In this document: piece by piece, positions 56,812-64,000 of the stretch
Layout of the letters: every line of letters begins with the position of its first letter
Numbering within the stretch: position 1 is the first letter of the stretch
The notes under the pieces: generated by a model
What the model was told of the DNA's origin: nothing
The model's database searches: none
What the model saw: only the letters and a program-made list of their open reading frames with translations
NCBI GenBank assembly: GCA_036378175.1
Contig: DASUWY010000018.1
Span: forward strand, 26,689-90,688
Length of the DNA stretch: 64,000 nt
Direction of reading: 5' to 3'
Origin: Thermoleophilaceae bacterium
GTDB taxonomy: Bacteria; Actinomycetota; Thermoleophilia; Solirubrobacterales; Thermoleophilaceae
Position numbers and translations under genes: made by a program

Positions 56812-57333
56812 CTACTCGAACTTCAATTCGCTGAGCTTCGCCCAGCGGGGGTCCGGCGCCGTCTCGTGCGCGTGGTCGGACGCCGCTGTGTTGAGGTTCT
56901 CCCCGCACACCGGGCAGAGGCCTTTGCAGTCCTCCGTGCACACGATCTGCGTCGGTAGGGCCAGGGCGAGCGCGTCGCGCGCCCATGAGCGAAGGTCGAG
57001 CTCGTCGCGGTCGACGTAGGGCGAGGTGAGCTCGTCGTCGTCGCCGCTATCGGGCTGGTCCACCTCGCGGGCGTCCACCTCGATCGTCTGATCGGCGGGC
57101 TCGAGGCAGCGCATGCACGGTCCGTCGAGATGGACCGCGAAGCGCAGGCGCAGCGCGTAGCCGCCCATCGTGCGGGAGACGTCCAGCCGCACCGGGACGT
57201 CGTGGGCTGGGTTCTCGTAGGTCTGGCCGCCGAACGAGAGCGGATCCACAGTCACGTGCGTGTCGATCCGCCGGCCCTCGCCTGAGTGCAGCGTGAGGCG
57301 TCCGAGGTCGAAGATGTCGGTGCGCTGAGCCAT
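56812..57333 (-). CDS. DUF177 (YceD) family protein
   Basis: A 173-residue YceD-like protein: VRLDVSRTMGGYALRLRFAV, HLDGPCMRCLEPADQTIEVD, DRDELDLRSWARDALALALP and TQIVCTEDCKGLCPVCGENL with its Cys cluster. It is thought to aid rRNA/ribosome assembly; in this lineage it precedes rpmF and the fatty-acid genes. ATG 57333 is 8 nt from TAACTT, so it heads its own transcript. Confidence 0.92.
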   Translation of the reverse strand: MAQRTDIFDLGRLTLHSGEGRRIDTHVTVDPLSFGGQTYENPAHDVPVRLDVSRTMGGYALRLRFAVHLDGPCMRCLEPADQTIEVDAREVDQPDSGDDDELTSPYVDRDELDLRSWARDALALALPTQIVCTEDCKGLCPVCGENLNTAASDHAHETAPDPRWAKLSELKFE

Positions 57334-57341
57334 CGCTACGA

Positions 57342-57347
57342 AAGTTA
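57342..57347 (-). promoter_or_regulatory. Leaderless-type -10 box of the DUF177-rpmF-plsX transcript
   Basis: TAACTT on the minus strand lies 8 nt before ATG 57333. Confidence 0.42.
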
Positions 57348-57368
57348 GCGACGGGGAGATGCGGCGAT

Positions 57369-57830
57369 TTAGCGGACTTCAGCCTCTTCGCGGCCGGCGA
57401 GGCGGTCGCGGCCGCGCTGCACCGCGGCGGTGAACTTCGTGAGGTTGACCTCGAGGGTGTTGAGGATGTCGTCGGCGTAGTCCTCGGCGCCGAGACGGAT
57501 CTCGCGCTCGCGTGCGCGGGCTTCCTCGATGATCTCGTCGGCCTGGCGCTCCGCCTGCTTCACGACCTCTTCGTTCGAGATCAGGCGGGTCTGCTCGTCG
57601 CGCGCCTCCTTGATGATCCGCTCCGCCTCGCGCTTGGCCTCGGCGAGCATCTCCTGGCGCTCCTTGACGATCCAGCGGGCCTGCTTGATCTCCTCGGGGA
57701 TCGTGGCGCGCATCTGATCGAGGATGTCGTAGATCTCCTCCTTGTCCACGCGCACCTGGTCCGTGAGCGGAACGGGCTTCGCGTTGTGGATGAGATCGTC
57801 GAGCTTGTCGATCAGTACCAGGACGTCCAT
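57369..57830 (-). CDS. Coiled-coil DivIVA-like / cell division initiation protein
   Basis: A 153-residue coiled-coil protein: MDVLVLIDKLDDLIHNAKPV, VRVDKEEIYDILDQMRATIP, then heptad-rich REAERIIKEARDEQTRLI and REREIRLGAEDYADDILNTL. It resembles small DivIVA/ATP-synthase-B-like proteins that sit between coaD and the DUF177 gene in actinobacteria. A scaffold role at the membrane or septum is inferred. ATG 57830 is 16 nt from the coaD stop. Confidence 0.82.
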   Translation of the reverse strand: MDVLVLIDKLDDLIHNAKPVPLTDQVRVDKEEIYDILDQMRATIPEEIKQARWIVKERQEMLAEAKREAERIIKEARDEQTRLISNEEVVKQAERQADEIIEEARAREREIRLGAEDYADDILNTLEVNLTKFTAAVQRGRDRLAGREEAEVR

Positions 57831-57846
57831 TGCAGCCTCAAATTCG

Positions 57847-58350
57847 TCAGCGTCCGACTTCCTCCTCCAACCGCTTTGCAACGGCCGAAGGCACCAGTCC
57901 CTCTATGTCTCCCCCGAACATGGCCAGTTCTTTCACCCCGCTCGAGCTTAGAAAGCTGTATTGGGGTGACGCCATGAGATAGATGCTCTCGATTTCCGGC
58001 GCCATCTTACGGTTGAGCTGATTCATCTCGAACTCGTACTCGAAGTCCGAGATCGCCCGCAGCCCTTTCACGATCGCGTTCGCGCCGTTCTCTCGAGCAA
58101 ATTCGACGAGGAGCGTATCAAAGGTTTTTACCTGCACATTCGGTAGTTTCGAGACTTCCGCCTCGATGAACGACACGCGCTCCTCGGCGCTGAAGATCGT
58201 CTTCTGCTTGCGCACCGGCTGGTTCACCACACCCACCACCACCTGGTCGAACACCTGGGCGGTGCGGGTGATGATGTCGAGGTGCCCGAGCGTGACCGGG
58301 TCATAGGAGCCCGGACACACCGCGGTTCCCTTTGCTGGATCAGGCGGCAC
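57847..58350 (-). CDS. coaD: Phosphopantetheine adenylyltransferase
   Basis: A 167-residue nucleotidyltransferase of CoA synthesis. The T/HxGH-type motif is in PGSYDPVTLGHLDIITRTAQ, later KGLRAISDFEYEFEMNQLNR and PQYSFLSSSGVKELAMFGG (ISSTxxR-like). It converts 4'-phosphopantetheine and ATP to dephospho-CoA. GTG 58350 overlaps the rsmD stop by 11 nt. Confidence 0.95.
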   Translation of the reverse strand: MPPDPAKGTAVCPGSYDPVTLGHLDIITRTAQVFDQVVVGVVNQPVRKQKTIFSAEERVSFIEAEVSKLPNVQVKTFDTLLVEFARENGANAIVKGLRAISDFEYEFEMNQLNRKMAPEIESIYLMASPQYSFLSSSGVKELAMFGGDIEGLVPSAVAKRLEEEVGR

Positions 58351-58867
58351 GGTGAATGGCTATGCGGGTGTCGCCGTATGCCCGCTCGTCGGCGAGCGGG
58401 AGGGTGAGCGTGAGGGGGTTGCGCTTGTCGGACTCGGACACGATCAGGGCGTCTTGTGAGAGCACCGCCGGCAGCAGCTTGGACAGCTCAGCGGCCAATT
58501 CGGAAGCGGAACTATATGGCGGGTCGAGGAACACGAGGTCGAACGGGCCTTCGCTTGCAGCGCGCAGGTAGGCGAGCGCGTCGCGACGGTACACGGGTGC
58601 GTCTACCCCGATCGCGTCGAGGTTGCGCCTGATCGTCGCGATCGCGCGCGGGCTCGAGTCCACGAATACGACCTCGGCTGCGCCACGGGATAGGGCCTCG
58701 ATCCCGAGTGCTCCGGAGCCGGCGAACAGGTCGAGCACGCGCTCGCCATCGAGCGGGCCGAGGATCGAGAACAGCGCCTCGCGGACGCGATCCGCGGTGG
58801 GGCGCGTGGCCGCGCCCGGCGGCGCCTGCAGGCGGCGGCCCTTGAACTCTCCGGCGACGATTCTCAC
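58340..58867 (-). CDS. rsmD: 16S rRNA (guanine966-N2)-methyltransferase RsmD
   Basis: A 175-residue rRNA methyltransferase. VAGEFKGRRLQAPPG opens the family signature, GERVLDLFAGSGALGIEALS is motif I, and FDLVFLDPPYSSASELAA is the DPPY catalytic motif. It methylates G966 on the 30S subunit. The start is GTG 58867, 30 nt from the divergent methyltransferase. Confidence 0.94.
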   Translation of the reverse strand: MRIVAGEFKGRRLQAPPGAATRPTADRVREALFSILGPLDGERVLDLFAGSGALGIEALSRGAAEVVFVDSSPRAIATIRRNLDAIGVDAPVYRRDALAYLRAASEGPFDLVFLDPPYSSASELAAELSKLLPAVLSQDALIVSESDKRNPLTLTLPLADERAYGDTRIAIHRAA

Positions 58868-58885
58868 TCAGCGAATCCTCACAGT

Positions 58886-58891
58886 TAGAGT
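58886..58891 (+). promoter_or_regulatory. Leaderless-type -10 box
   Basis: TAGAGT ends 6 nt before ATG 58898. Confidence 0.5.
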
Positions 58892-58897
58892 CGGCGC

Positions 58898-59743
58898 ATG
58901 GACCGCACCGAATATCGCGAGGCAAGCAGGGACAACTGGAACACGATGGCGGCCGTGTGGGACGAGCAGCGAGACCGCATGAGCGGACCGGTCGCGCCCG
59001 TGCGCGACTGGCTGATCGACCACCTGGCGGCGCGCGAGGGCGAGACGATCCTCGACATCGCCTGCGGCACCGGCGAGATGACGGAGCTCGCCTCTGCCCG
59101 CGTGGGCGACGAGGGACGCGTGATCTGCACCGACTTCGCGGAGCAGATGCTCGGCGCGGCGAGGCGCCGCGGCGAGGCCGCAGGGCTCACGAACGTCGAG
59201 TACAGCGAGATGGACGCCGAGGACATGCACCTCGACGATGCGAGCGTGGACGGCGCGATCTGCCGCTTCGGCTACATGCTGATGTCTGACAGGGACGCCG
59301 CGCTGCGCGAGACACGCCGCGTCCTCCGCGAACACGGCCGCCTGGTGTTCGCCGTGTGGGCGGAGCCCGCGCGCAACCCCTGGGTCGTCATTCCCGCCGG
59401 CGTGGTGATGGAACGCGGGCTCCTGCCGCCACCCGATCCGGATGGACCAGGCATGTTCGCCCTCGCCGGCCGCGACAAGCTCGAGGCGGCGCTGGCGCAG
59501 GCCTCGCTGGCGGCCGTGGAGATCGCCGACGTGGAGATCCACCACCAGACGCCGAGCCGCGAGGCGCTGTGGGATCGCATCACAACGACGATGGGCTTCA
59601 TCGCCACCGCGATCGCCGACGAACCGGAAGAGGAGCGCGCCGCGATCCGCGCGGCGATCGAGGAGCGCGCGGAGCCGTTCCGCGAAGGTGACGGCTACCT
59701 CCTGCCCGGCGTCGCACACACCGTCCTCGCGCGACCCGCCTGA
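58898..59743 (+). CDS. SAM-dependent methyltransferase (UbiE-like)
   Basis: A 281-residue class I methyltransferase: ETILDIACGTGEMTELASAR (motif I), VICTDFAEQMLGAARRRG (motif II) and DGAICRFGYMLMSDRDAALR. A C-terminal extension (about 190-280) makes an extra substrate lid. The substrate is unknown. It forms a plus-strand pair with the SnoaL-like gene (2-nt gap) inserted between rsmD and recG, which are normally adjacent. Confidence 0.88.
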   Translation: MDRTEYREASRDNWNTMAAVWDEQRDRMSGPVAPVRDWLIDHLAAREGETILDIACGTGEMTELASARVGDEGRVICTDFAEQMLGAARRRGEAAGLTNVEYSEMDAEDMHLDDASVDGAICRFGYMLMSDRDAALRETRRVLREHGRLVFAVWAEPARNPWVVIPAGVVMERGLLPPPDPDGPGMFALAGRDKLEAALAQASLAAVEIADVEIHHQTPSREALWDRITTTMGFIATAIADEPEEERAAIRAAIEERAEPFREGDGYLLPGVAHTVLARPA

Positions 59744-59745
59744 GC

Positions 59746-60144
59746 ATGGACGACGTGGCTCAGATGAGAGCGGTCTACGACGCGTTCAACCGCCGCAACT
59801 TCTCCGACCTCTCCAGCCTGCTCGACCCGGAGGTGGTGTTCGTGGAAGCAGAGGGCCGCGGCGGCCAGACCCGCGAGCACCACGGGCGCGACCGCCTGCT
59901 CGACTATCTCAGCTCCTGGTGGGACGCCTGGGAGACGGTGGACTGGGAGGTGTACGAAACGCGCGAGGAAGGCGGCCGTGTGCTCTCGCTCTGCAACGTC
60001 CGCGGCCGTCCGCGCGGCACTGACACGGAGGTGGACCACCGCATGGGCCACATCTCACGCTTCCGCGACGGTCGCATGTTCCACAGCCGCAGCTACGTGG
60101 ACGTGGAGCGCGCCGCGCGCGATTTCGACGACGGGATCGGCTAG
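59746..60144 (+). CDS. SnoaL-like NTF2-fold protein
   Basis: A 132-residue NTF2-like protein: MRAVYDAFNRRNFSDLSSLL, VFVEAEGRGGQTREHHGRDR, SSWWDAWETVDWEVYETREE and GHISRFRDGRMFHSRSYVDV. No catalytic assignment is possible. It is tightly coupled to the preceding methyltransferase and convergent with recG (4-nt gap). Confidence 0.8.
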   Translation: MDDVAQMRAVYDAFNRRNFSDLSSLLDPEVVFVEAEGRGGQTREHHGRDRLLDYLSSWWDAWETVDWEVYETREEGGRVLSLCNVRGRPRGTDTEVDHRMGHISRFRDGRMFHSRSYVDVERAARDFDDGIG

Positions 60145-60148
60145 CCCG

Positions 60149-62230
60149 TCAGGCCGGAATCAGGTCGTGCTCCGGCCCGAAGGCGGCCACCACGGCCTCG
60201 CGCAGCAGAACGTGCTCGGGCTCTGACAGGCCGGGATCGCGCGCCAGCAGCTCCTCCGCGCGGTCGGTGGCGAGCTCGAGCAACGGTAGGTCCTCCGGCA
60301 GCCGCGCCACGCGGAAGAGGGCCTCGCCGTGCTGGCGGGTTCCGAGGATGTCGCCCTCCTTGCGCAGCTCCAGGTCGATCTCCGCGAGCTTGAAGCCGTC
60401 CGACTCCGACGCGATCGCCTCGAGGCGCGGCAGCTTCGGATCGCCGAACAGGATGCAGAGCGACTCGTGCTCGCCGCGGCCGATGCGCCCGCGCAACTGG
60501 TGGAGCTGGCTCAGGCCGTACCGCTCCGCCGCCTCTATCAGCATCACGGTGGCGTTCGGCACGTCGATTCCCACCTCGATCACCGACGTTGCCACCAGCA
60601 CATCAGCGTTGCCCGACACGAACGCCGCCATCGCCTCCGCCTTCTGCCTGGCGGGCATCTGGCCGTGGATGAGCTGCACTCGGTGATCCTTGAACTCGGT
60701 GGCGGCGAGCCGCTCGGCCTCTGCGGTGGCCGCGCGCGCCTGCAGCGCCTCGGACTCGGACACGAGCGGGCAGACCACATAGCACTGGCGTCCCTTGGCG
60801 ATCTCCTCGCGGATCCGCTCGTACGCGCGCCTGCGCGCACGCTCGCCATCCACCACGTGGGTCTCGATCGGCTTGCGGCCCGCGGGCAGCTCGCGAAGCG
60901 TCGTGGAGTCGAGATCGCGGTAGAGGGTGAGCGCGAGCGTGCGCGGTATCGGGGTGGCCGTGAGGTGGAGCGTGTGAACGGCCATCCCCGGAGGCGCCTT
61001 CGCGTCGAGCGCCGAGCGCTGGCGCACGCCGAAGCGGTGCTGCTCGTCGATCACGCACAGCGCAAGCTCGCGGAACTCCACCGCGGGCTCGATCAGCGCG
61101 TGGGTGCCGACGATCAGCTGAAGCTCCCCGCTTGACAGGCGGCCGAGGATCTCGCGCCTGCGCGCCGCCGGCGTGGAGCCGGTGAGCAGCGCGATCGGGA
61201 CCATGCCCCCGAGCAGGCGGTCGAGCGTGGCCAGGTGCTGTTCGGCCAGCGTCTCGGTGGGCGCCATCAGCGCCGCCTGGGCGCCGTTCTCGGCGGCGCG
61301 CAGCATCGCCGCCAGCGCGACGACCGTCTTCCCCGAGCCCACCTCCCCCATCAGCAGGCGCTGCATGGGCTCCGCGCGCGCGAGGTCCGCGTCGATCTGC
61401 TCGAGCGCCTCGCGCTGGTCACGCGTGGGTTCAAAGGGCAGCGACGCCCGCCAAGGGTTCACCAGCTCGCCGTTCGGGCGCAGCTCGGGCGCCGGACGGC
61501 CCTCCTGCCGCGCGCTACGGCGGCCGGAGAGGGCGAGCTCGAGCACGAGCAGCTCCTCGAAGGCGAGCCGCCGCCGGGCCTCGTCCTCGTCGTCCTCGTG
61601 CTGCTCGCGCGGGAAGTGCAGCGCGGCCAGGGCCGCCGGGCGGTCGGCGAGCCGCTCGCGAGCCCGCATGTAGGCGGGAAGAGGCTCGATCACGTCGTGC
61701 ACCGCCTCACGGTGGGAGGCGACGAGCTCGCGGATGCGGTCCGACCCGAGCCCCTTCGTGCCCGGATACACAGACACGACGCCGACGGTGTGCACGGCGC
61801 CGCCAACGGATTCCACCGGCTCGTACGCGGTCACCCAGAACTGATTGCGCTTCTTCATCCGCCCGCGGAGCAGGAGCCGCGTGCCGGCCGCGATCTTGTC
61901 CGCCACCCACGGCTGGTTGAACCACACCGCCACCATCGGGCCGGACTCGTCCGCCACGCGCGCCTCGGCCCGCGGACGCATGCGGCGGTTCCGCGAGGGC
62001 CGCGTGGTTATCGACCTCACCTCCACCTCCACCGTCGCGTCCTCCTCGGGCCCGAGCGACGCGATCGGCCGCACCTCGCCGCGGTCTGCATGCCGGCGCG
62101 GGAGGTGCTCCACCAGGTCGCCCACCGTTTCGAGCCCGAGCACGGCCGCCCCCTCGCGCGCCTGCTTGCCGAGGGCGAGGGGTTGCGCGAGCCGGCTCGG
62201 CCGCGGGAAGGACCGAAGCGGCGCGCTCAG
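60149..62230 (-). CDS. recG: ATP-dependent DNA helicase RecG, probable CTG start
   Basis: A 693-residue RecG with wedge domain (VEVEVRSITTRPSRNRRMRP, FNQPWVADKIAAGTRLLLRG), helicase motif I LLMGEVGSGKTVVALAAML, motif II LCVIDEQHRFGVRQRSAL and the C-terminal TRG region QLHQLRGRIGRGEHESLCIL. It reverses stalled forks and migrates branches. A GTG at 62143 would remove conserved N-terminal sequence (FPRPSRLAQPLALGKQA); no ATG, GTG or TTG is found above it. CTG 62230 with GAGGA upstream restores a length typical of RecG. Confidence 0.93.
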   Translation of the reverse strand: MSAPLRSFPRPSRLAQPLALGKQAREGAAVLGLETVGDLVEHLPRRHADRGEVRPIASLGPEEDATVEVEVRSITTRPSRNRRMRPRAEARVADESGPMVAVWFNQPWVADKIAAGTRLLLRGRMKKRNQFWVTAYEPVESVGGAVHTVGVVSVYPGTKGLGSDRIRELVASHREAVHDVIEPLPAYMRARERLADRPAALAALHFPREQHEDDEDEARRRLAFEELLVLELALSGRRSARQEGRPAPELRPNGELVNPWRASLPFEPTRDQREALEQIDADLARAEPMQRLLMGEVGSGKTVVALAAMLRAAENGAQAALMAPTETLAEQHLATLDRLLGGMVPIALLTGSTPAARRREILGRLSSGELQLIVGTHALIEPAVEFRELALCVIDEQHRFGVRQRSALDAKAPPGMAVHTLHLTATPIPRTLALTLYRDLDSTTLRELPAGRKPIETHVVDGERARRRAYERIREEIAKGRQCYVVCPLVSESEALQARAATAEAERLAATEFKDHRVQLIHGQMPARQKAEAMAAFVSGNADVLVATSVIEVGIDVPNATVMLIEAAERYGLSQLHQLRGRIGRGEHESLCILFGDPKLPRLEAIASESDGFKLAEIDLELRKEGDILGTRQHGEALFRVARLPEDLPLLELATDRAEELLARDPGLSEPEHVLLREAVVAAFGPEHDLIPA

Positions 62231-62296
62231 CGCCTCCTCGAAGGTGAGCTCGGCGGTGTCTGAGAAGCGGGTGGGTATGGCCGTGAAACTACCCGG

Positions 62297-63964
62297 CTAC
62301 TCGGCGGCCAGGAGGTACCACCAGGCGGGCTGATCGCCCTGCTGCCAGTCCAGCTCCACGCCGTCCGGCAGCGCCTCCTCCACGTCGGCGGCCTCGAGCG
62401 GGGCGCCATCGCCCGCGATGCAGGTGAGCACCTCGCACCCCTCGGCCACCCGCGCGAGCGTGCGTGTGAGCACATCGCCGATGTGCCCCCATGCCACGAG
62501 CTCCTCGCCGGCGTAGCCGAGCGCGTCGCCCTCCTTGAAGCGTCCCTGCGCGTCGTCGCGCGCCGCCTGCGCGATCCCTCCGGTGCGCAGCGCCTCCGCG
62601 GCCTCGCCCACGCTTGCGGCGTTTTCCTCACTCGAGCGAGACGGATCGAAGGCGAGCAGCGCCGCGAGGCCGGTCTGCTGGGCACGCGTGGGCACGACGT
62701 GCACCGGCCGCTCGGACAGCTCCGCCGCCCGCTCGGCCGCGAGGATCACGTTCGGGGAGTTCGGCAGCACGAGCACCTCGTCGGCGGCCTCCACGGCGTG
62801 GATGCCGGCGAGCAGCTCGTAGGTGGACGGGTTGAGAGTGGCCCCGCCCTGCACCACGTGGGCGCCGAGATCCTCATACAGGCGCACCAGGCCGTTGCCG
62901 CTCGCGACGGCCACGACCCCGCAGCGGGCGCGCCGGGCCGGGGCCGCGCCATCGCCGTCGCCGTTCGTGGTGGCGAGCCGGGAGGTGCGCTGCGCGATCT
63001 GCTCGCGCATGTCCGCCACATCGAAGCGGGACACCTCGCCCACGCCCTCGAAGAGCGCGGCGGCGGAGTCCGGCTCATCGGTGTGGACGTGGACGCGCAG
63101 CGTCTTGTCGTCGCCCACCACGAGCACCGAGTCGCCTATCTCCTCGAGCTTGCGGACGAACTCGGACCCCTCGAGACCCTCGCCGGAGACGGCGAAGTTG
63201 GTGCAGAAGCGGTACTGGCTCGACTCGTGCTGCGGTAGGTGGAGCGACCGCGCGGGGAGCTCGTGCGCGATCGCGGGCGGCTCCTGCCCGCGAAGCGAGC
63301 CGATCACGCCCGCCATGAGCACGGTCATCCCGTAGGCGCCGGCATCCACCACGCCCGCCTCGCGAAGCACGGCGAGCTGGCCCGGACCCTTCTGCACGGC
63401 GTCCTTGGCCGCCTCGAGCGCCCGCTCGAGCACCTCGGCGAGCAGCTCATCCTGCGCGGCGGCGTCGGCGTCGGGCCCGAGCCGCTGGATGTCCATGTGC
63501 GCGAGGTCCTGCGCCACCCGGTGCGCCATCGCGCGGATGGCCGTGAGCATCGTTCCCTCTGCCGGGTCGCGCACGGACTCGTACGCGGCGTCGGCCGCCC
63601 GAGCGAGTGCGGCGGCCACGAGCACCGGGTCGACGAGCTCGCCCGGCCGCGACGCCAGCTCCGCCGCGGCGCCGCGCACGATCTGCGACAGGATCACGCC
63701 GCTGTTGCCGCGCGCGCCGAGCAGCGCGGCCCGCGCCACCGCGTGGACGATCTCCTCCCGGCCGATCACGTCGATCGGCTCGCCGTTCATCCGGTCGAGC
63801 TCGTCGAGCACGGCGCGCATCGTCATCGCCATGTTGTCGCCCGTGTCGCCGTCGGCAACAGGGAAGACGTTGAGGTCGTTGACCTCTTGGCGGCGGTTCT
63901 CCAGCTCGGTGAGCGCTGCAGCCACGACCCGCTTGAAGCGGATCAGGCTTTCGTCAGGCGGCAT
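62297..63964 (-). CDS. DAK2/DhaL-domain protein (FakA-like)
   Basis: A 555-residue protein. The N-terminal DhaL domain shows LNVFPVADGDTGDNMAMTMR with the metal-binding Asp residues, and GARGNSGVILSQIVRGAA. The C-terminal half (FRCTNFAVSGEG-like YRFCTNFAVSGEGLEGSEF, VLVVGDDKTLRVHVHTDEPD, VVPTRAQQTGLAALLAFDPS) matches FakA-like fatty-acid kinases, which pair with a DegV/FakB protein, not seen here. Location next to recG is typical. GAAAGG lies 4-5 nt before the ATG. Confidence 0.9.
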   Translation of the reverse strand: MPPDESLIRFKRVVAAALTELENRRQEVNDLNVFPVADGDTGDNMAMTMRAVLDELDRMNGEPIDVIGREEIVHAVARAALLGARGNSGVILSQIVRGAAAELASRPGELVDPVLVAAALARAADAAYESVRDPAEGTMLTAIRAMAHRVAQDLAHMDIQRLGPDADAAAQDELLAEVLERALEAAKDAVQKGPGQLAVLREAGVVDAGAYGMTVLMAGVIGSLRGQEPPAIAHELPARSLHLPQHESSQYRFCTNFAVSGEGLEGSEFVRKLEEIGDSVLVVGDDKTLRVHVHTDEPDSAAALFEGVGEVSRFDVADMREQIAQRTSRLATTNGDGDGAAPARRARCGVVAVASGNGLVRLYEDLGAHVVQGGATLNPSTYELLAGIHAVEAADEVLVLPNSPNVILAAERAAELSERPVHVVPTRAQQTGLAALLAFDPSRSSEENAASVGEAAEALRTGGIAQAARDDAQGRFKEGDALGYAGEELVAWGHIGDVLTRTLARVAEGCEVLTCIAGDGAPLEAADVEEALPDGVELDWQQGDQPAWWYLLAAE

Positions 63965-63974
63965 CCGAACCTTT

Positions 63975-64000
63975 CTACAGGAAGCGGCGGTTGAGCCGCG
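63975..64000 (-). CDS. 3' end of an upstream gene (window edge)
   Basis: The last 26 nt could encode R-L-N-R-R-F-L followed by TAG (63975-63977), 10 nt before the DAK2 start. In related genomes rpmB or an Asp23 gene lies here, but seven residues are too few to identify it. Confidence 0.3.

Noticed and set aside
1..64000. CRISPR arrays, IS elements, prophage or integrase islands
   Set aside because: No regularly spaced repeats, transposase or phage genes were seen; the only tyrosine recombinase has normal XerC/D features.

Overview
The window is high-GC, densely coded DNA from an actinobacterium, most likely a deep-branching one such as Thermoleophilia/Solirubrobacterales. This is inferred from GC content, gene order and promoter style; no 16S gene is present. 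The lineage evidence is the minus-strand order rsmD-coaD-DUF177-rpmF-plsX-acpP-rnc-smc-ftsY-ffh-rpsP-khpA-rimM-trmD-rplS-lepB-rnhB, then yraN, comM and dprA, with a WhiG/FliA-type sigma factor and a Xer recombinase nearby. Many genes appear to be leaderless: a TAnnnT -10 box lies only 6-10 nt before an ATG or GTG.

Region 1 (1-14.2 kb) is accessory and cell-surface. It holds an acyltransferase cut by the left edge, an unusual CDP-alcohol phosphatidyltransferase fused to an LtaS-like sulfatase domain, two secreted PD40 beta-propellers, several small secreted proteins or lipoproteins, an esterase, an SDR epimerase, an orphan peptide-type ABC permease, a diguanylate cyclase, a 5'-truncated lipase, and tRNA-Val, tRNA-Cys and tRNA-Gly. 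Region 2 (14.2-27.3 kb) holds a TetR-glycosyltransferase-SnoaL operon with a near-perfect palindromic operator, another SnoaL protein, a secreted repeat protein, an anti-sigma-like ATPase, a cupin, an isochorismatase-type hydrolase, a Vps62-like membrane fusion, and a 1175-residue zinc-ribbon/cyclase/AAA/TPR signalling protein, followed by an RNase H operon.

Region 3 (27.3-40.8 kb) holds an EF-G-like GTPase, the WhiG-type sigma factor, Xer recombinase, an L,D-transpeptidase, an atypical SDR coupled to a PlsC-type acyltransferase, a 5-formyl-THF cyclo-ligase-family protein, a HAD nucleotidase, an alpha/beta hydrolase, ilvD and thiD. Region 4 (40.8-64 kb) is the conserved information-processing block: DNA uptake (dprA, comM), RNA/ribosome maturation and protein export (rnhB, lepB, rplS, trmD, rimM, khpA, rpsP, ffh, ftsY), chromosome and lipid functions (smc, rnc, acpP, plsX, rpmF), then coaD, rsmD, recG and a DAK2/FakA-like protein. 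It is interrupted by a PLP enzyme between ffh and ftsY and by a methyltransferase/SnoaL pair between rsmD and recG.

The main items for follow-up are the phosphatidyltransferase-sulfatase fusion with its acyltransferase partner, a candidate structured small RNA with its own terminator upstream of the 6-7 kb epimerase, probable CTG start codons for trmD, the sigma factor and recG, pervasive leaderless promoter geometry, and several short dispersed repeats, one of which has become part of a coding sequence.
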